Below the pieces are notes generated by a model. That model was not told where the DNA came from, searched no databases, and was given only the letters and a program-made list of their open reading frames with translations. DNA of 64,000 nucleotides from Isoetes taiwanensis (lineage: Eukaryota; Streptophyta; Lycopodiopsida; Isoetales; Isoetaceae): contig JAJEKV010000011.1 in assembly GCA_021234155.1 (NCBI GenBank), positions 5,657,132-5,721,131 on the forward strand, given 5' to 3'. Made by a program: the position numbers and the translations under genes. Shown one piece after another: positions 24,232 to 33,494 of this stretch. Each line of letters begins with the position of its first letter. The first letter of the stretch is position 1.

Positions 24232-25272
24232 TTAACCTACACAAATCGACATGCCTGAGCCGATTTCTTCGGAGATGACCTTGCCGTCCCATTGCTCCAT
24301 AAACTGTGGGTACTGTTTTACTAGATCTTTCTTAAGTACCCATGTTGCATCTTCCACTGGCAAGTGTTTCCACTTGACCAAGTATTGGAGAAACTCAGAT
24401 CTCCTCGTTTTCTTGAATGCTTTGTCAAGAATCAATTCTGGAACTATTTCCAGCTGCTCCTCCGTCATTTCCAACAACGTTGGAGTGTCCAATACTTCGT
24501 CTGGATTTGGAGTGTGCTTCTTCAACAAACTCACGTGGAAGACCTTATGAATCTTTAGGTGTGCTGGCAAGTCTAGCTTGTAGGATTGATTACCCACTCT
24601 TTTGACTATTCTGAAAGGTCCAGCCCACCTTGGAGCAAGCTTCTTGCAATTCCCGATCCTGAGCTTCGCCTGCTTTACCTTGATCTTGAGCCATACATCA
24701 TCTCCAACTTCGAACTCTCTGACTGTTCGATGCTTGTCGGCGATGCTCTTTTGTCGACTTCTTGCTGCTAGCAGATACCCTCGAACTTCTTCCACGAGCT
24801 GCTGCATATCGGCCAACATCTGCTGCGAAACTTCCACTTTTGACACGGGGTTGTGCCAAGTGTCTGGAGTTAGGCACTGATAGCCGTAATTGATCATAAA
24901 CGGCGACATTTGGGACGATTCTTGCTTGGTGCTATTGTATGCAAACTCCACCAAGTGAATAAATTCTTCCCACATACCTTGCTTATTCCAGACATAGTTT
25001 CGTAGCATGTCCTCTAAAATCCTGTTGGTCCGCTCCGTTTGGCCATCCGTCTGAGGATGATACGCCGTGCTCATGGATAGCTTGGTCTGAATCGTCGTGA
25101 AGAGGTCTTGCCAAAAGGCACTCATGAACTTCGGATCCCTGTCGGAGATAATCTCCCTTGGCATACCATGAAGCCTGAAGATCTCTTTGGTGAAGAGCTT
25201 TGATGAAGAGCTTTGCCGTGTGAAGAGCTTTGCCGTGGTGAAGAGCGGTGTCTGTGGTTCTGCAAGGCACAA
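24232..25272 (-). pseudogene. Gypsy integrase C-terminal half with chromodomain
   Basis: This frame continues the integrase after a frameshift at about 25190-25260. It contains [19 protein letters not shown] (second Asp) and [20 protein letters not shown] (Glu), then YNSTKQESSQMSPF and the GPFRIVKRVGNQSYKLDLP block. The C-terminal chromodomain is FLQYLVKWKHLPVEDATWV (about 24290-24420). Chromodomains of this class steer integration to marked chromatin. The two Trp are present, but the N-terminal aromatic cage residue is not evident, so methyl-lysine binding is uncertain. Confidence 0.88.
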
Positions 25273-27043
25273 AATGTGCCATCTTCGACAACTTGTCGAC
25301 CACTACCATCAAGGCATCTTTCCCTCTTACTGTCCTTGGAAGCCCTGTGATGAAGTCCATGCTAATGACCTCCCACTTAGCGTTTGGCACCGCTAATGGC
25401 TCTAATGCCCCTGGAATTCGAAGCTGCTCCGCCTTTGTCTGTTGGCATAGCTGACATTCCCTGATGTAGCGAGCTACCTGCTTCTTCATTCCTGGCCAAT
25501 AATAGCTGCTGCGTACTTTGAAATATGTTTTCATGAATCCCGCATGGCCAGCTATTGGGCTGTTGTGCGTGTCATGGAGGATCAATTTCCTTATACCTGA
25601 TGATTCGGGCACGCACAACTTGTTCTTATGGTATAGCAGGTTGCCTTCCTTTTTATAATGCTTGAAGGCTTCCCGCTCTTTATCTGTCCTAGCCTCCCTG
25701 GAGAGGCTTGCCCATGCTTCCCTGAAATCCACATCCGTTGGCAAGGTCTCTTCAATCTTCTTACCAAAGTCGCTGGAGAGCGTCGAAATTGCATTGCAAT
25801 GCACTCTAGTTGTCAGGGGGTGCCTTGAAAGCGCATTCGCTACCACATTGAGCTTTCCCGGCTTGTAGACTATATCAAAGTCATATTCCTCGAGGAACTC
25901 CATCCACCTTTGTTGCCTTAAATTAAGGTATGGTTGCGTGAATACATACTGGAGGCTCTGATGGTCGGTATCCAATTGGAACTTCCTTCCCAAGAGATAG
26001 TGCCTCCAGATTCTTAACGCCTTGACAACCGCAAGCAATTCTTGATCATGCGTGGGGTAGCGCGTTTCGGCGTCGTTCATCTTCCTGGAGTCATACGCTA
26101 CCATACGCTCCTCTTGCATAAGCACCGCACCTGTAGCTATCTTACTCGCATCTGTTGCTACAAGCTTATCTTTCTCTGGGTTTGGCAGGGTCAAGACAGG
26201 GGCTGTCGTCAAAGCTTCTTTCAACAATTCAAACCCCTTTTGGGCTTTCTTGTGCCAATGCTCTGCCCAATCTTTCACCTTATCTGCCCTCGTCAGGTCT
26301 GTTAACGGGGCCGCTATCTTAGCAAAGTTCTTTACGAACTTCCTGTAGTACCCTGCTAGCCCGAGAAAGCTCCTGACCTCATGCACATTCTTCGGCGCCG
26401 GCCACTGAATTACTGCTTCAATCTTTGCGGGGTCCGTCGCAATGCCTTCTGCTGATATCACATGACCGAGATATTCCACCTTCTCCGTTGCGAAGTGGCA
26501 CTTCGACAACTTGGCGTACAACTGGTGCCTCTTCAGCTTCTCTAGCACTCTCCTTAAGTGTTGTACGTGCTCTTCAAGGGATCTGCTATACACCAAAATA
26601 TCGTCAAAGAATACAATCACAAAGGTGTCTAAGAACTCCCTGAAGATGTCGTTCATGAGCCTCATGAACGTCGCGGGGGCATTTGATAAGCCAAAAGGCA
26701 TTACCGTGAACTCATAATGCCCATACCGCGTCCTGAAGGCGGTTTTATGGATATCTTCTTCCTTTATCCGGATCTGATGATAACCTGATCTTAAGTCGAT
26801 TTTGGAGAAGACCCTTGCTCCTTGAAGCTGGTCCATCAAGTCGTCTGATCTTGGGAGCACATACTTGTTCTTGATGGTGTGCTTATTCAACTGCCTATAG
26901 TCTATGCACATCCTCAAAGATCCATCCTTCTTCTTGACAAAAAGAATGGGCGCTCCAAACGGCGAGACGCTAGGTCTAATGAAGCCTAGGTCGAGCAGCT
27001 CCTGCAACTGCTTCTTTAGCTCCGTCAACTCCTGCGTCGTCAT
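24983..27043 (-). pseudogene. Gypsy pol: RT, RNase H and N-terminal integrase
   Basis: A 686-residue frame. RT blocks are [67 protein letters not shown] and the active site [10 protein letters not shown] (usual YIDD; both Asp kept). The RNase H domain has LVATDAS. Its final motif reads NVVANALSR where NVVADALSR is usual, so a catalytic Asp appears replaced by Asn. The integrase HHCC finger ([13 protein letters not shown] ... CQLCQQTK) and first Asp ([11 protein letters not shown]) follow. The frame then breaks at about 25190-25260, where GAAGAGCTTTG segments are duplicated. Confidence 0.92.
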
Positions 27044-27044
27044 T

Positions 27045-27839
27045 TTATATGGAGCCTTGCTTGTCGGCTTTGTTTTCGGGTTCGAGTGCTATCTCGCACT
27101 CGACTCCCCTATAAGGAGGGAGCTGCTTGATCTCATCCGGGAAGAGCTCGTGGAACTCCGTGATCAAGTTAGCTATCTGCTTGGGCAACTTGTTGAGCAC
27201 CTTGTCTTCTTTGCTTTCTTCGGACTCCGGCTCCTCAACTTCAAGCTTGAAGATGTATGCTACTTGCTCACTCTTGATACACTTGAACAACCGTTTAGAA
27301 GACATACACTGCATGATGGGAACAACTTCTTTACCTGTGATCTCAATGATCTTGCCGTCGGGCGTTGGGAAGGTCACTTTCCGCTTTCCACAATCAATGA
27401 TGGCCCCTGCTGGTCCAAGATATTCCATTCCTATGATCAAGTCGTACTTGCCAATGCTCATTACTTCTGCCCCCATTTGGATGTTAATCCCTGGCAAGTC
27501 GATGTCGAAGTTGATTCTCTTGCCTGCCGTCTGCCTTACTGCTTTGCTTGCTAAGACAACGGGCTTTGGCTTCGACTTTAGTGGTTTCAACTTCAACATT
27601 TGAACCATTCTGGGGGATGCAAAGTTATGGCTACTTCCCGAGTCTATCAGGACTATAAATGACTTGGCCTTGGCCTTGGCCTTCCCTACTGTGGAAATTA
27701 CCTTATACTGGCTCTCTGCTTGCTCTGTATCTATTGCGGCAAAGATATGACACTCACCCTGAATGTAGTCGCGGGCTTCCTCGCCGTCGTCGTCAGACAG
27801 GGTGTCCCAATCCCCCAACTCCGCTAGTGCTGCACTCAT
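27045..27839 (-). pseudogene. Gypsy aspartic protease region
   Basis: Contains FIVLIDSGSSHNFASPRMV, the DSGS active site of a retrotransposon pepsin-like protease, and the downstream YDLIIGMEYL block. The frame runs into a stop at 27045. The RT frame continues one base away ([14 protein letters not shown]), so a single-base indel in the A-rich run near 27078-27085 separates protease and RT. Confidence 0.88.
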
Positions 27840-29088
27840 GACATAGGGGCAGTTCGCTGTCCTATGGCCTGGCTGGAAGCACCTGAAGCAAAGCTACTTA
27901 TCTATGCACTCCTGCCTCTTCTCCTTGGGCATAGCCTGCAAAAAGGATCGCACCGCTTTGGAGTAGTTTGACCCTTCCTGCTTGTCCTTAAAGGACACCT
28001 GTTTCTTCTCCTGCTGCTTCCCCTGGTTGCCCCCATATGGGGCTTTAGCTGGGCCCCGACTGGCTGCCCTAGGGCTATAACTCCCTGTTGCCTTGCCTTT
28101 ATCCTGGTAATACTGCTGCCTCTGCCCGCTATTCTGTGGTCCTGTTCCTTGCAAGCTTATTGCCTTGGACTCTGCTTCTGATACTGTCTTAGGGTTTATT
28201 GCCCTTACAAGCTTGCGGATCTCATCATTCAGGCCCTCAATGTAGCTTTCTACTGCATGCTTCTCACCCAACTTTTGGCACATAGAGCCTCAGCCTCATG
28301 AATTCCTCTGTATATTTCTGGACTGATTTGTTTCCCTGTTGGAGCCTATAGAACTGCTGCATCATGGTGGACTTGTGCTCTCTTGGAACATAATGGCGCT
28401 TGAAGGCTTTAGCAAACTTCTTGAACCTGCAAGCATCCCTGCTTAAGCCATGAGCCTTGGCATAACCCTTCCACCAAATGCGTGCTGCTCCTTTCAGGTT
28501 CGCTGTTGCCACCCTACCTTTATCCTTATCCTTCATACCATAGGCGTTGCCATATTCACTCATCTCGTCAAGCCAAGCCTCCGCCTCCATGCCTGACCTA
28601 TTCTCGCCTGAGAATTGCTCGAGTTTCCTGGCCTTCCAAACATTTCCCAATGCAGAGTCTACTTTCTTCTGGTAGTCAGCGGCTCTTGTTTCCCTTTGTC
28701 GTCCGTCTGCGGTGTTCCTCTGCCTTTCTTCTGTTCGGTCCTGGGCCTGCTCTTCTTCCTCGGAGTCGGAGTCTGACTCTGAGCTTGAGTCGGAAGATTC
28801 CGGGCTAGAGGATCTCCTTCTCTTGCTCCTCTTCTTGTCCCTTCCTGTTTTCCGAGCTGATGCTTGCGGCAACTGGGCGTTGCCCACCGAACCTGCTCCT
28901 GCTTGCGCGGCCAGCAAGGCCTTTATCTGCTCAAGGTCCGTCCTCATCCGTGATATTTCCTCTTCTGGGGTCATGGGTTCAAATTCCTCGAACAGGTTCC
29001 TTGCTGGGCGTGGCCTGGGCGGACTCTGTTGTTCCATAGGGTCTCGGCGTTGTCGTTCTCCTGAATCTAGGCCTCTAACTGCATACAC
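27840..29088 (-). pseudogene. Gypsy gag with broken frame and zinc knuckle behind a stop
   Basis: The N-terminal part has a basic/serine-rich, nuclear-signal-like run (KKRSKRRRSSSPE) followed by an acidic Ser/Asp/Glu run. The Retrotrans_gag core follows: WKARKLEQFSGENRSG, AEAWLDEM, GAARIWWKGYA, FKRHYVPREHK, YTEEFMRLRLYVPK. At about 28264-28283 a one-base insertion shifts the frame; gag continues as GEKHAVESYIEGLNDEIRKL to ECIDK. A TAG at 27891-27893 then precedes the knuckle CFRCFQPGHRTANC, which is in frame with the protease. The two lesions make a complete Gag unlikely. Confidence 0.88.
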
Positions 29089-29262
29089 CAGTAATTCATG
29101 GCTATGTGGTTAGTTTTATTTACTCTCTTGCATTATATGTGTTTGTTGGTATAATTGTGGCGCAAAGTACATCAACAAAACATTTAAGGTACAAAAGAGA
29201 TTATATTCATATTTTATAATATGCTAATACAAAATTAAAACTTCCGGGATCAAGATTGCTAA

Positions 29263-30810
29263 CTATTCTTGATGTCGCCGGTAAGATGGATTATCCTCTA
29301 GGAACTTCTTCACTTGGGCTGTTCCCACTGAATGGCCCAAGTTCCTAAGGACGTTAACTGAAGATCCACCCTGCAAAGCTCTCGCCAAGTCTTCCACTCT
29401 GCGCTCGGAGGTATAAGTTGCGGTCACGGCCAGTCTTCCCTGCCGCCTGTAAGGTATGGCGAAGTCGAAAACATCGAGTGCTACCGCTCTCTTCACCAGG
29501 ATGGCATACTCGGTGTTGAGGGGTAACCGCGCATGCCGGCCAAATCCTGAGAGCGCAATTAGCATCGATACTCCTTCCTCGCCTCTGGGGGTGAATTTGC
29601 GGTGAATTACCGCTATTCTTCCATCCATCAGCAGGGGGAGGTAATACCGCAACGACCTGTCATTGCGTGACGGGTCCTCGGCCACTCGATATCCGGCTCT
29701 GTGTCTGCTCGCAAAGTCATCTACCTCTACTGTGGTGAGCTCCCTGTAGTCTCTGACTGTTGCTGAAGCTCTCCTGAGGTCGAACTCGCCTCTTCTCTCC
29801 CGAGGAGGCGTTGCCGAAGAGCTTGCCGTTAAGATGTTCGAGGTCGCGTGGCGGATCCCCATCTGTTCCTGTAGAGCAAGGAACTCCTCCTCCGTCGGTA
29901 GTTTGTCCGCGGCCTTGTCTGCCTCCGTAATCTGCCTGATGCTGCTGTAGGCTTGGATGTCGGAGGTCGACTCTCCCGTGTAAGTGTCGGCTTTCCTTAC
30001 TTGGAGTGGGAAGTCAGATGCTCCTCGGACGATGAAGTCGTCCAGGTCCGTTCTTCGGAGTTGGTGCATCAACTCTTCAGGTCGGTACTCCCTTTCCCTG
30101 CACTCCGGGAGGTTTTGGATGTCGCTTAGAAGCAAAAACTCTTCGCCCTCGACAATGATGGGGGCTAGGCTTGTGATGCCTAGCCCAAGGGGCGGCGCGA
30201 CTCTAAGAGTTTGCCGGCTCCTTTCGAAGTCTTGCCACTCGTGTTCTGCTTGTCGCCGCTCTTCCGCTGGGTCAAGCTCAACGTAGTCTTCCTCCTCTTC
30301 TGATTCCTCTTCTTCCGAGTCTTCTTCTTCTTTTCCCTCTTGCTCCTGTTCGTATTGCGTAAGGAGCCGTTGTTCTTCTGCTGTGGCTAATGGGTCCACG
30401 TCCATGGGTGGAATGGAGGTTTCTCCCACAGTGTTCTCGGCACGATGGGTAAGAAAAATTGCCAAGGCAGTGTTGAAAGAGAAATATTTGGTCCTATTGA
30501 CAGTTAGGACCATTGGCTCGGGCGTGCGCTGCGCCTTGTTTGTCAGGTATTTGGCAATGTTTGGAACATCGCCTAAAGCTGCTTGCAGGGATTGCCTAGG
30601 AACAAAGTAACCTATGCAAGGTGGGAGCTGCACTAGTGCTGGTTCTACCCTAGCTTGGAATTCGGCCAGGACTCTACTGTAAGCTGGGGTTGCGTGCAGA
30701 GTTGCTTGGACATCTACCTCCTTCCGGAAGACATGGAAAATTTGGTCGATGTCGGCCTCGGCAGCATGAGCGCTGGCGCTGTACCATCTGCGGAAATCAG
30801 AGGTTGCCAT
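29263..30810 (-). CDS. Gypsy ORF2: unrecognised 515-aa protein with acidic segment
   Basis: An intact 515-codon frame starting MATSDFRRWYSASAHAAEAD, between ORF1 and gag on the same strand. Around residues 155-185 there is an acidic run (EEEDSEEEESEEEED) of the sort found in histone chaperones and other basic-protein binders. The rest is mixed and looks folded, with blocks such as VRDYRELTTVEVDDFASRHR, LRYYLPLLMDGRIAVIHRKF and GFGRHARLPLNTEYAILVKR. I recognise no domain. No signal peptide or membrane segment is seen. Its place beside an H3-like protein makes a histone-related role an attractive but unproven guess. Confidence 0.75.
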   Translation of the reverse strand: MATSDFRRWYSASAHAAEADIDQIFHVFRKEVDVQATLHATPAYSRVLAEFQARVEPALVQLPPCIGYFVPRQSLQAALGDVPNIAKYLTNKAQRTPEPMVLTVNRTKYFSFNTALAIFLTHRAENTVGETSIPPMDVDPLATAEEQRLLTQYEQEQEGKEEEDSEEEESEEEEDYVELDPAEERRQAEHEWQDFERSRQTLRVAPPLGLGITSLAPIIVEGEEFLLLSDIQNLPECREREYRPEELMHQLRRTDLDDFIVRGASDFPLQVRKADTYTGESTSDIQAYSSIRQITEADKAADKLPTEEEFLALQEQMGIRHATSNILTASSSATPPRERRGEFDLRRASATVRDYRELTTVEVDDFASRHRAGYRVAEDPSRNDRSLRYYLPLLMDGRIAVIHRKFTPRGEEGVSMLIALSGFGRHARLPLNTEYAILVKRAVALDVFDFAIPYRRQGRLAVTATYTSERRVEDLARALQGGSSVNVLRNLGHSVGTAQVKKFLEDNPSYRRHQE

Positions 30811-31123
30811 TGGTTAAATGCGGAAGAGAGTAGCAAACGGTTGCAAGAGCGCCTCAGGGAGCTGGAAAATCGGCTAAGAGGGCAGGAGCAAACTTGTAGG
30901 GTGCTATGTGTGAAATGAGGGACCTATTTATAGAAAAAGGGGGAAACCCTAATTTTTGGGTGACTTGGAAAATTCCTGGGGTTGGCCAATTCTAGTCTAT
31001 ACTGAGGCCAAAATGGGAATTGGAAGACTAGCTCAAGTGTTTGAGCATGGCTGGATTACCTAAAGATGCTATACAACAGGTTGAAGATCATTTGGGCAAG
31101 TTCTGGTGAAGAAATGGTAGGAG

Positions 31124-31190
31124 GTCTCACAGCTTGCGCCTCGCTTAAAAACTAAAGTTTAGTTCTTCGACCAGGCGCGAGCTGTGAGAC
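31124..31190. repeat. Stem-loop repeat copy A (between ORF1 and ORF2)
   Basis: GTCTCACAGCTTGCGCCT pairs with AGGCGCGAGCTGTGAGAC across a loop that contains its own palindrome AACTAAAGTTTAGTT. About 67 bp; four copies exist. Confidence 0.85.
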
Positions 31191-31324
31191 ATCAGTCCCA
31201 TTTTGATCAAAACATGTCCAATTTGGGTGAACTAAGGGTTTAAGGATGATGGGCTCATCAAATCAGGTAGAATTGACCCCTTATTTGGTCAAGTTGGAGC
31301 TGTTTTGGGCAAGTTTTGGGCAAG

Positions 31325-31391
31325 GTCTCACAGCTTGCGCCTCGTTCAAAAACTAAAGTTTAGTTTCTTGACCAGGCGCGAGCTGTGAGAC
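31325..31391. repeat. Stem-loop repeat copy B (between ORF1 and ORF2)
   Basis: Same 67-bp stem-loop and same orientation as copy A, about 200 bp away; differences are confined to a few loop bases. Confidence 0.85.
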
Positions 31392-31643
31392 ATCACACCT
31401 TTCGTTCTGCAAATGTCCTATTTTGCTGAAATAAAAGCTAAAACCTGCTAACTTGTCCTAATAATCAAGTTCAGGCAATTAAAGTACACAAAATTGTTCT
31501 ATATTACAAAATTTTTTTAATTATTTACAAAAGGTTCTAAGGGCGTTCTCCCTTAATGCGACTCGCAAGAAGCATGTCTTGTCTTATGAGGGTTACTCGT
31601 TTGGCGTGAACAGTGCAAGCTGTTGAGTCTTCGAAGTATTGCA

Positions 31644-32846
31644 CTATCCTTGCCTCAGTTCCTGCAGTGCCAGCAGCGCCTTGTCCGTGACCCTGTAGTC
31701 CGTCCTGAAGTCCTGCATCACCTCTCGAACTAGCCGAGCAAAGGGGGCACGGGGAATTAGGAGGCCGTAGCTGCGCTGGAAGTGCCTAATCTCCCTCAGC
31801 GCTCTCCTCTCCACCTCCTTCCTGTCGAGCTTCTTCTTGGGTGGCGGCTTGGGAGCCTTGGGCTTTGGTGGTGGCGGCTTTAAGGTTTGCTGCTTCGTTG
31901 GTCGCCCTCCCTCGATGAATGCAACCCTATTTTCTTCATAATACTTGTTGTAAGCCTCCCACTTCTTCATGTACTCCTGGTGTTCCCTCATCTTCCTTTC
32001 ATATATCTTCACCCGGTCCGTGACATAGGCTTCTCGGGCAGGCCATGGCTGTTTCTTCCTGTCCCAAGTCGGGTACCTAGGGGGCTTCTGCACTTGATCT
32101 TGCTGGGGCTGCTCTGGCACTGGCTGCTCAGGTACTACCTGCTCGTCGCCTGGGGTTTTAGAAGAGCTTCCACCTGCAGCATTGGGGTTGAAGTCCTCGT
32201 CAGAAGAGTCGTCGGAGGGGTTCGGAGGTTGGTCGGCTGGCCGCTCCTTGATGACGACCTTGGGGTTGGGCATCCTTCTTGGTGGGACGTCCTTCAGTTT
32301 CCTTGGGCCGTCCACGAATTTCCCCTTTGCCTTTTTCTTCTCTTCGGCCGCCTTCTGTTCTTCCTCTTCCCTCTTCCTCTTTTTCTGTTCCCTCTTCTTC
32401 TCCCGGCGTTCATACTTCCTGATGAACCTCGCGAGATCTGCTTCCTCTGCCGGCTCAAGTCCCGGCTCGTTGTGCTCCTGCTGGTCTTTTGTTCTTCTCT
32501 CCCGATGTGCCGCCCCCTCCTCATCCTCGAGGATCTCTGTGGCTGCATCAGAGTGGTTCTCTGCCCTTTCCTGCTCTCTAATCTCCCGCTCTATTTCCTC
32601 GTATACCTCCCTTGTCTCCTCGTCCATGGAGGTTGGTGATGTGGCCTCATCCTGATCCACCTGCTGATTGAAGACATCAATCAGATCAGATGTATCTTGA
32701 TCTCCTGAGATATCTTCCTCGCTCGAAGGCGAACGACCCCCTTTCGCGAGCCTCTCACGAAGCATCTGCCGAATGATGTCAGCATCTGTGGCGCTGGTGG
32801 TTTCGCCTGGGCGACGCTTCCTGGCGGTCTGTTTGGTTCGGGCCAT
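31644..32846 (-). CDS. Gypsy ORF1: histone H3-like protein with H3 tail and partial H3 fold
   Basis: An intact 400-codon frame. Residues 1-10 are [10 protein letters not shown], identical to the tail of canonical H3 through K9; S10 is replaced by Arg. Residues about 349-397 ([42 protein letters not shown]) align ungapped with H3 alphaN, alpha1, loop 1 and the first part of alpha2, about 30 of 49 identical by my hand count. Loop 1 lacks a CENH3-type extension. The protein stops after LALQELRQG, so the rest of alpha2 and alpha3 are missing and the normal H3-H3 tetramer interface cannot form. Residues about 11-345 are charged: an acidic Ser/Asp/Glu part, [11 protein letters not shown]-type helices, then Pro/Lys-rich sequence. 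It lies directly downstream of the 5' LTR and leader. Function is inferred only: chromatin or histone-machinery mimicry. Confidence 0.88.
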   Translation of the reverse strand: MARTKQTARKRRPGETTSATDADIIRQMLRERLAKGGRSPSSEEDISGDQDTSDLIDVFNQQVDQDEATSPTSMDEETREVYEEIEREIREQERAENHSDAATEILEDEEGAAHRERRTKDQQEHNEPGLEPAEEADLARFIRKYERREKKREQKKRKREEEEQKAAEEKKKAKGKFVDGPRKLKDVPPRRMPNPKVVIKERPADQPPNPSDDSSDEDFNPNAAGGSSSKTPGDEQVVPEQPVPEQPQQDQVQKPPRYPTWDRKKQPWPAREAYVTDRVKIYERKMREHQEYMKKWEAYNKYYEENRVAFIEGGRPTKQQTLKPPPPKPKAPKPPPKKKLDRKEVERRALREIRHFQRSYGLLIPRAPFARLVREVMQDFRTDYRVTDKALLALQELRQG

Positions 32847-33032
32847 GTTTTACGGTTCGTCGATCGGGATATCGGCCCAAAGATCGCCCTAAGTGCGCGG
32901 CGGAGAGCCGGATTTCTAGGGAAATTTGGGGCGTGGAAATGAGGGGGTCTACTCCTATTTATAACTTGGCAAGTTTTAGGTCAAAATTCAAGTTGCTCTA
33001 TTTAACATGCTAAGGCACCTTCCTACTTATTG

Positions 33033-33100
33033 GTCTCACAGGCCGCGCCTCGCTCAAAAACTAAAGTTTAGTTTTTAGACCAGGCGCGAGCTGTGAGATC
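33033..33100. repeat. Stem-loop repeat copy C (upstream of ORF1)
   Basis: GGTCTCACAGGCCGCGCCT...AGGCGCGAGCTGTGAGA, same family as copies A, B and D, located in the leader between PBS and ORF1; one arm carries small changes. Confidence 0.82.
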
Positions 33101-33222
33101 TCACACATTTTTAAGTAATTTAAGTAATTAAAACATGCTATTCTAATTAATTCCTATCTTAGAATTAGCTTTACCACATTAGTTTTCTCAAATTCATCAT
33201 GTTTAAGTGATCTTGGCTCGAT

Positions 33223-33289
33223 GTCTCACAGCTTGCGCCTCGCTCAAAAACTAAAGTTTAGTTCTTCGACTAGGCGCGAGTTGTGAGAC
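33223..33289. repeat. Stem-loop repeat copy D (upstream of ORF1)
   Basis: Same 67-bp stem-loop, about 190 bp from copy C, close to the primer-binding site; one arm reads AGGCGCGAGTTGTGAGAC. Confidence 0.84.
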
Positions 33290-33481
33290 CACCTCGCTTG
33301 GCAAAATTTTTGGCTCATTCTTTTTAGTCTTATTAAGTTCCAATTCACTTAATTGTTACTAGCTTAGCATAAACTACAAAAATGAGAAAAAATTTTCCCA
33401 GTTTTCGAGGCTTAAGGATCCTATCAAGTTAGTACTACTGGGAGCATGGCCAGTGCTTTGCTCTTGGTCTCCAAGAACATT

Positions 33482-33493
33482 GCTCTGATACCA
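33482..33493 (-). other. Gypsy primer-binding site (tRNA-iMet)
   Basis: On the coding strand TGGTATCAGAGC lies one base after the 5' LTR. It matches the usual plant initiator tRNA-Met primer site and primes minus-strand DNA synthesis. Confidence 0.9.
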
Positions 33494-33494
33494 C

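Noticed and set aside
24251-30918. Many plus-strand open frames opposite gypsy pol and ORF2 (for example 26904-27554)
   Set aside because: They are antisense to clear RT, protease, integrase and ORF2 coding sequence and have no protein-like motifs.
31887-32655. 250- and 157-codon plus-strand frames opposite the H3-like ORF
   Set aside because: Leucine/serine-rich reflections of Lys/Glu-rich coding sequence on the other strand; the minus strand has the H3 matches.
31644-32846. H3-like ORF as a CENH3 (centromeric H3) gene
   Set aside because: Loop 1 has the same length as canonical H3, the tail is the exact canonical ARTKQTARK, and the fold is truncated; it lies inside a retrotransposon.
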